The notes beneath the pieces are model-generated. The model was not told the origin of the DNA, ran no database searches, and saw nothing but the letters and a program-made list of their open reading frames with translations. Positions 6,951 to 11,801 of a stretch of 11,801 bases of DNA are shown piece by piece. The position numbers were made by a program, and so were the translations under genes. Position 1 is the first letter of the stretch, and every line of letters begins with the position of its first letter. Origin of the DNA: Paraglomus occultum (Eukaryota > Glomeromycota > Glomeromycetes > Paraglomerales > Paraglomeraceae); assembly GCA_910592205.1 (NCBI GenBank), contig CAJVPJ010001162.1, positions 1 to 11,801 of the forward strand, written 5' to 3'.

Positions 6951-8273
6951 CTATTGGGAATAGCCGTTGTTTTTCATCACATAATAGTTCAAGTAAATTG
7001 TGACCCTCTGACACAGAATAATATATTGATGAGGTGGGGTACGTGGTCTACCATCCCTGGGGCTAGCAACATCTTTACTATACCCCACGATTTCCGCATC
7101 AACTGGCGTCTCTGAACATGATGATACTGTTCCTCCTGGAGCCACTCCTGGAGATGATGCCATATCCCTCGTAGGTTTGGCCTGTTCATGCAAAATACAG
7201 TGAACTCTCCCTAAATGCATGCCTTGGGACCATAAATCCGAGAGCGTGCATTTAGGGAATAATGCATTTAGGGAGAGTAAGTAAATTCACGTGATTCTGA
7301 TACTTTATTCATTTATTGGTTTGTTGCATCGTATTAGCTTTTTTCTCTCTAATATATCTCTCAAGAATATTCGCCATTTTTATGTGTTCACTTGCATTTT
7401 CTTGTTGTAGTAAAGATGCTTGTATGGTTTCCAAACCTTGTAATGCCGTACTGGCACTGATAGCTGCCATTTCAGTGCTGTCATCTACGTCTTCCAAGCT
7501 ATTACTGCTTTCTGCCATTTTGAATGTATCTACGAGCAGTTATCGTCACTAGTCACTTCATAAACAATGTCTTCCTCAGGAATTGACAAAACTCTTCAAC
7601 TTCCATTGACTCAGAAAGATGAAATTTTTCAAAGAACTGTATTCTCGCATATCGAATATAACTTGACACTGGAAAATAGTTTGCTCGCGTAAAGTGGAAT
7701 TATCCGTTACATTTATGATCTGATAATTTCGTTATTGTCTTCTGACCTGGGAATGGTAAAGCTGAATTTTCATTGGTGATGGTATTGACTGACTATACCA
7801 TATTTAGCGTCTGGGACACGTGCGTGAATTTATGGAGATCATTTTCATATAGCCGGGACCGCAATATCTATTGCACGTGCAGAATATAGAGAGTCTGCAT
7901 TTAGCATTAAGTCCCGAGGTTGGGACCATCAAATAGCGTGCATTTAGGGAGACTGTGCATTTAGGGAGAGTGCATTTAGGGAGAGTTTACTGTAAAATTT
8001 TGTGAGTAGGTCACAGTAGTAAATTCTTCATCATGCCCTAACGCTAACCTTGATCTTGTTGGAAAACCGACTGCGTAACATTGGTAGTATGCTCTTCCTA
8101 AGACCATAGAAAGAAACGAAGTCGTTTTAATTTTTCATAATGTCATAATATCGTGACACACTTAATGGTCATACCATCACAACTCTACGTCTAGCCATAG
8201 CCGCCATTCTCTGATCTTCTGCAGACGCGATATTCTCCCAAAACTCGGTAATTGACTGTGATTTCTTTTCTTC
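6951..8273 (-). CDS. Unrecognised minus-strand gene with transposon-bearing intron (partial)
   Basis: I do not recognise the product. Exon 8273-8175 has a good acceptor (TTTCCTTTTAG) and donor (ATG|GTATGA) and reads EEKKSQSITEFWENIASAED, then QRMAAMARRRVVM, probably a charged helix. After a 77-bp intron, exon 8097-8049 reads EEHTTNVTQSVFQQDQ and ends at CAAG|GTTAGC in phase 1. The next acceptor is at 7182 (GAACAG). In phase 1 the last exon encodes GQTYEGYGIISRSGSRR and stops at 7099. If the second exon instead begins at 8093 the phases are 0, and the last exon reads AKPTRDMASSPGVAPGGTVS and remains open to a stop ending at 6951. The intron 8048-7182 holds a DNA transposon; without it the intron would be about 70 bp. 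The 5' end is missing, and a dispersed repeat lies just upstream. Confidence 0.4.
7198..7992 (-). mobile_element. pogo/Tigger-like (Tc1-mariner superfamily) DNA transposon remnant
   Basis: The left end reads CAGTGAACTCTCCCTAAATG and the right end, reverse-complemented, CAGTAAACTCTCCCTAAATG, so the terminal inverted repeats of about 22 bp differ at one position. Both ends are flanked by TA (7196-7197 and 7993-7994), the target duplication of the Tc1/mariner superfamily. Further copies of the GTGCATTTAGGGA motif sit inside both ends (7246, 7262, 7938, 7955, 7971), like the subterminal transposase-binding repeats of many DNA transposons. The interior holds a decayed transposase C-terminus on the minus strand. 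At 795 bp the element is non-autonomous, an internal-deletion derivative of a longer parent. It lies within an intron of the surrounding minus-strand gene. Confidence 0.8.
7309..7680 (-). pseudogene. Decayed pogo/Tigger-type transposase, C-terminal remnant
   Basis: The last 69 codons (7518-7309) read MAESSNSLEDVDDSTEMAAI, continue through STALQGLETIQASLLQQENA and end in MQQTNK-stop. An acidic stretch, then an ALxxLexxxxxLLQQ helix and a basic tail, is the usual C-terminal layout of pogo/Tigger/jerky-like transposases (family knowledge, no search). Upstream DNA to about 7680 still reads as fragments in shifted frames: FPVSSYIRYARIQFFEKFHL, then SESMEVEEF, then IPEEDIVYEVTSDDN. These are separated by a frameshift near 7600 and a TAG stop near 7530. 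The DDE catalytic core and the CENP-B-like DNA-binding domain are absent, so the remnant cannot encode an active enzyme. It serves mainly to classify the element. Confidence 0.65.
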
Positions 8274-8377
8274 CTAAAAGGAAAATGTTCAGATCAGTAA
8301 GTAACTAAATTAAACTACCGGAGCCACAGCTCATGCACACCCGACCAGCCAGGAGTGTTGGTGGTTTTTATATAAAG

Positions 8378-8493
8378 TGCTTCTAATACTAATACTAATA
8401 AAACTCTTCTTCTGGTTCTAGGACGGAACCACCGACCGCAGCCAGTAGTTGAACACAGACTGCAGCCCCATCCAATATCAACATTCTTGGATA
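8378..8493 (-). repeat. Dispersed repeat, copy 2 (inverted relative to copy 1)
   Basis: Read on the minus strand this matches 496-604 over the whole core (517-604 against 8473-8378), with an extended (TTAGTA)-type tail. A TAG replaces TAC in the frame that is open in copy 1, while the other frame, LDGAAVCVQLLAAV, is open in both. It sits directly upstream of the exon at 8273-8175, next to a TATATAAAA sequence at 8376-8368. Confidence 0.75.
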
Positions 8494-8521
8494 TCCCACC
8501 TCAGATATATTAGTATTAGTA

Positions 8522-9047
8522 TCCCAAAAAGTTTGGGTTCCAACATGGGGATATAACTGAGGTAGAACTATATACAAACTTTTACTTTCATGTGTTAGCT
8601 ATTAGCAATAAGGAGATGTGTCTAATTGTTATGTGTGACTGGATTCTGGCAAATATTAAGTAAAATACAACTACATAAATTTAAATTTTAAAAACTTATA
8701 TATTTTAAATTATATTTTAACCAAAATTTCAGAAATTTTGCATTTAAATATTTTATAATGTGAGAAATCTTTTTACTTAAGGATACAAAGAATAGTTAAT
8801 ATGACTTTTTTAAGTTGCATTATAACAATAAATTCTTTAAAATTTTTGTCCTCAACATAAGCAAGAATTTAATATTGTGAACAAGTTTACTTAGTACATG
8901 ATAGCCAGCTGTCTTAGTAACAATTTACTTTTTATTATTATATGAACAACTTTAACATTTGATCAACTAAATTTAAATTGGCAGGGTACTGTATGTACAT
9001 AGATATAGTGAATAAATTTACTTATTATTATTGCACCAAGCCATGTG
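8522..9047. other. Very AT-rich block flanked by 14-bp direct repeats
   Basis: The core of this block, about 8650-8870, is almost all A and T, with TTTAAATTTTAAAAAC-type runs, and is far more AT-rich than the exons on either side. TATTAGTATTAGTA occurs exactly at 8508-8521 and again at 9048-9061, bracketing it. No coding frame is visible. The flanking repeats could be a target duplication or simply a local TTAGTA microsatellite. Confidence 0.45.
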
Positions 9048-9175
9048 TATTAGTATTAGTACGTGTTGAAACATTTAGTTTACATATGGGCAACTTTTAA
9101 CATCTAATCCCTGTGGCTTTTGATGAATTGTGAGGCAATATTTCCGTGGAGGCAGTCTTGAAGATAGTTGTGTCA

Positions 9176-9620
9176 ATGCAGAATACGGCTCGATTAAGGA
9201 ATGGAGACCCGCCATTATTTTCGCCCGTTTTGGCCATTGATAATGCATTTCCTAATTCAGTAGAGGCGGGCATCGCAAGTGAAAACTACAGTAAGTGGTG
9301 CATGTAAGTGTCTTTAAAATTAGAGAGACATCAATTGTACGCAGAGCACCACGACCTACGCAACATGAATTCAAACAGTCTTTAATGACCGTGACAAGAG
9401 GTTACTTATGGAATTTGTTTGAGGCATTACCCACAGTATGTCACTTTAGCATTGCATTTTTCTTTTTTAAATAAAACATTTGTTATGTGAATTTAAATTG
9501 TCATAAACAATGGGTCTCGATTCCCATCAATGTGTACTGATCTCTGTAGTAGTGATCATACAGCTATGGCATTTCCGGAAGATGGCCGTTTGCATGCAAA
9601 CAAAATTGAGTTTGAATTAG
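9176..9620 (+). CDS. Candidate small three-exon gene, product unrecognised
   Basis: From ATG 9176 exon 1 reads MQNTARLRNGDPPLFSPVLA, then IDNAFPNSVEAGIASENY, to a consensus ACA|GTAAGT donor at 9291. Exon 2 (9347-9435, after CGCAGAG) reads PRPTQHEFKQSLMTVTRGYL, then WNLFEALPT, to ACA|GTATGT. A third exon 9564-9620 after ATACAG, in phase 0, adds LWHFRKMAVCMQTKLSLN-stop. The introns would be 56 and 128 bp, within the range seen in folliculin. An alternative donor at 9304 with acceptor 9344 is also in phase. The open frame of exon 1 extends upstream of the ATG to 9134. A different open frame over 9497-9655, ending in FELVEWSNM-stop, competes with exon 3. I recognise no family. The support is open frames plus splice consensus only. 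Confidence 0.3.
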
Positions 9621-9943
9621 TAGAATGGTCGAACATGTGAAACAATAAATTAATGGACAAATTTACTTATTGCGACCGAAATGCATATTTGTGCCAATAC
9701 GCGTTTTATCTGGATATTTTCGGACTCTGTTCATAAACAGTATTATGTCTTTATAGATAAAATTTTAAGGTGCTCTTATATAACTCTACATATTTTTTGC
9801 TTCTTCACAGAGACCTGTAGCTTTTTAACTCTCCAAGACATCAGATTAAGAATACTGCTATCATTTTGATATGATACAAATCTCATCGCGCCGTTTTTTT
9901 CCCGTGACATTTGTTAAAATATCGCGCTATATCACAACCATAC

Positions 9944-10003
9944 GATTGAAAGATTACTTTTGTTACGACGTGCTGCTAAATCTGATAGTAAAGCTTCCTC
10001 CAT
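9944..10003 (-). CDS. Weak candidate first exon (MEEALLSDLAARRNKSNLSI)
   Basis: An ATG with favourable context (A at -3, G at +4) opens 20 codons, acidic then basic, ending at ATC|GTATGG, a possible donor. No following exon could be joined with confidence at lower coordinates, where frames are short and AT-rich. It may be a chance frame. I list it because its codon content is unlike its surroundings. Confidence 0.15.
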
Positions 10004-10009
10004 AGTCAA

Positions 10010-10860
10010 GCAACACACAATACGTTACTCATTGTCTGCGACAACTGAAAAATATATAACTCATATCTCATAGCATGTTTGATACAAGTTTGATAAGTAA
10101 TATTGAAATAAATATTATCCACGATTCTTTATAACCGTAATTAAACGATTGCTCTTCGAAAATTTTTATTCTTTCGTCTATAACATAATTATGTGACCTG
10201 GATAATACCCAGGCGGCTCACTTAAGCTGCTGGTTAATTAAACTGTAAAATTATCCGTTGAGCAATTAAATATTGAAAATAATATTGTTTAGAACAGATA
10301 AGTGACGAAATCATATTGATACTATAATAAAGCGTAACGGTCGGCGATTATTAGGGTTAGGGTGTCTGAGAGAGCGATTAAATCTATCGCATTCGGCCGA
10401 CGGGGAATCGTACCTTACTTAGCCTTATTGCAGTAATTGTTCAATTACGGCTGAATGCTAAGCATTACATTTAATTATGCGTGCTCATCCCACTCCTTAT
10501 ATGATGTATCTCTCCCGCGCTCATATCCAAATAAGGGGTTACCCTATAATTAGAATAACAACAATTATTCTATCGTAGAATTGAAGTTTTCTATAAAACG
10601 ATAATTGTTCAAACACGTTAATACATATTATTATGTTAATTAGTATAGATAAAATCAAATTGCAGCACTATTTTTAAATAAAAGATAATTGTCTTTAGCT
10701 GTAAAACCGCGAATTCCGGAATCTTTGGGTAAACTAGTCTTGTCCATCAATTCTCGTCATTGCTTACACAGTAGATACGGGCCAGAGACTAAAAAATAAT
10801 GGGTTCGACCGAAAAAGGAAGGTGCCTATTCAAAACGTTTGAAAAAGTCAAAAATATTTT
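10010..10860. other. Intergenic DNA, no gene supported
   Basis: AT-rich sequence with stops in all frames. It contains TTAGGGTTAGGG at 10351-10362, two units of the common telomere repeat, near an imperfect inverted motif (GGTCGGCGATTA at 10339 and ATCGC...GGCCGAC near 10386-10400). No RNA gene is recognised. Confidence 0.4.
10351..10362 (+). repeat. Interstitial telomere-like TTAGGGTTAGGG
   Basis: Two exact TTAGGG units. A related CCCTAACGCTAACC lies at 8036-8048, on the other strand. Two units are too few to show an old telomere end and may be chance or a telobox-type promoter motif. Confidence 0.4.
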
Positions 10861-11801
10861 GACCATGCATTCTGTGTAAGACAAACCTCTCCTGCTACAA
10901 TAACAAATAATACACAAGGCAAAGCTCAGTACTGCAGCATTAATGCTACTGCTCATTATAGTTATGATTGAGCTCAAAATGTGCATGTGCCTCACTCAGA
11001 TCAACAGACAGGTAAGATTTATTATCTTAGTTGTCGCAAAGTACATTTATTTGGTATTCAAAATGAAGCAACCAGAGAACAACTTAATTATGTTTTGGAT
11101 GAAAATGCAATAATTGGCAAAGGTCCTAATGGCACACTCAGTCTAATTTTTGACGGCATTAAAAAATTGAATAAAGGTGAAAAGCATTTGAAAATTACTT
11201 GTGATAATGCTGGTGGACAGAATAAAAATAATACTACTATTTGATTTTATTTGTATTTAGTAATTTGTGATTATTATGAAAGTATTGAGTTAAATTTCAT
11301 GATTCCTGGACACACTAAATTTAAATGTGATGGCAGTTTTGGTTTGATTAAAAAACTTTACAGAAAAACCACAGTAGATTGTGTAAATCATATTGTTGAA
11401 GTGGTGAAAAAATCCAGTTTAACAGGATTGAACAAAGCTCAGTGTTATGAAAATGGTAAAGGTTTTCAATACTTGGATCTTAATTTGGTTTTAAATATTT
11501 TCTTTAAAAAATTAAATGGTTTGCAAAAAATACCAGCATTTTTTCTTTGAAGCAGCTAATCCTGGAATTATTAAAACACAGACAGTAGCTAATGGACCTT
11601 TTACTGAATTTAATTTGTTAAAAGTCAAAAACACAAGTGTTTCTGAAATTATTAAAGAAATTAAATCCTTTTCAATTTTAGTATTAAACCCACCTTCTTT
11701 GGAATACAAAAGACAAGAATATCTTTGTTCTGACCCAAATCGAAATCTGACCCAATTCGGAATAGGGTCGACCCAAATCGCGATCGCGTTTCGGGTTGGC
11801 C
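10861..11801 (+). pseudogene. DUF7869-type (RNase H-like, transposon-associated) pseudogene
   Basis: In one frame the sequence reads INATAHYSYD, a TGA, then AQNVHVPHSDQQTGKIYYLS. The next landmark is CDNAGGQNKNN (11200-11232), followed by a TGA at 11242-11244 and GHTKFKCDGSFG (from 11308). These match the hallmark order HYSxDxAQ..P, xDNxxGQNKNN, GHTKFxxDxxFG of DUF7869-domain proteins, an RNase H-fold family abundant in Glomeromycotina and some invertebrates (from memory). An A-run at 11525-11530 carries one extra base, after which the frame continues as YQHFFFEAANPGI and ends with the typical PPSLEYKRQEYL near 11726. Two in-frame TGAs and one frameshift make it non-functional. The N-terminal half is absent or unrecognisable before about 10861. 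The 3' flank runs to the window edge. Composition is more AT-rich than the folliculin exons. Confidence 0.75.
11732..11780 (+). repeat. Short array of GACCCAAATCG units at window end
   Basis: GACCCAAATCG at 11732, GACCCAATTCGG at 11749 and GACCCAAATCG at 11770 are spaced 17 and 21 bp apart, followed by TTTCGGGTTGG, a partial inverse of the unit. The array begins right after the conserved end of the DUF7869-type pseudogene, so it may mark the element's 3' boundary. It is cut by the window edge. Confidence 0.55.

Noticed and set aside
6989-7189. Minus-strand frame MNRPNLRGIWHHLQEWLQEE
   Set aside because: It overlaps the last exon of the 8273-7099 gene in another frame and needs an ATG lying within the probable acceptor region. 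It is kept only as a possible alternative frame.
7316-7552. Plus-strand frame of 78 codons
   Set aside because: It is the antisense shadow of the transposase C-terminal remnant.
10351-10362. Ancient telomere fusion
   Set aside because: Only two TTAGGG units with no degenerate extension on either side.
10789-10995. Minus-strand frame of 68 codons
   Set aside because: It is antisense to the upstream part of the DUF7869-type relic, with no splice or family support.
10969-11244. Alternative genetic code with TGA = Trp
   Set aside because: Folliculin in the same window ends on TGA and uses TGG for its conserved Trp residues.
1-11801. CRISPR array, tRNA or rRNA gene, prophage or bacterial operon
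   Set aside because: No regularly spaced identical repeats, no cloverleaf with A/B boxes that I could recognise, no rRNA signature, and the gene structure is eukaryotic.

Overview
The window looks like nuclear DNA of a compact-intron eukaryote, most likely an early-diverging fungus. An arbuscular mycorrhizal (Glomeromycotina-type) or related Mucoromycota genome is my best guess. The reasons are AT-rich intergenic DNA, introns of about 50-130 bp with GT..AG ends and TNA-type branch sites, a folliculin/LST7-like gene, and a DUF7869-type element that, from memory, is very abundant in Glomeromycotina. An invertebrate host cannot be excluded. There are no bacterial features: no Shine-Dalgarno sites, no operons and no long ORFs.

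Layout. 1-290: degenerate TGACTGTATGGGAGG-like repeats. 289-593 (+): a possible 3' end of a gene whose last exon coincides with a dispersed repeat. 605-3390: gene-poor DNA with several families of diverged local repeats. 3397-3808 (-): two well-formed exons, perhaps three, of an unrecognised gene directly downstream of folliculin. 4021-6319 (-): the centrepiece, a complete nine-exon folliculin homologue of 527 residues whose splice phases all agree, with a poly(A) signal at 3909-3914. 6320-6950: its upstream region. 6951-8273 (-): exons of a second unrecognised minus-strand gene, one intron of which carries a pogo/Tigger-like DNA transposon remnant (7198-7992) with TA target duplication, terminal inverted repeats and a decayed transposase C-terminus. 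8378-8493: the second, inverted copy of the dispersed repeat. 8522-9047: a very AT-rich block flanked by 14-bp direct repeats. 9176-9620 (+): a candidate three-exon small gene. 9944-10003 (-): a weak candidate first exon. 10861-11801 (+): a DUF7869-family pseudogene with two in-frame TGA codons and one homopolymer frameshift, followed by a short GACCCAAATCG-type repeat array.

The genes do not form a pathway. Folliculin is a nutrient-signalling GTPase-activating protein (Rag/Gtr - TORC1), and the rest is a mixture of unrecognised small genes and mobile-element debris. I found no unmistakable new system. The most useful results are the spliced folliculin model and the unrecognised spliced exons, which simple ORF calling misses. 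All gene models here are hand-spliced and all homology statements are from memory, not from a search.
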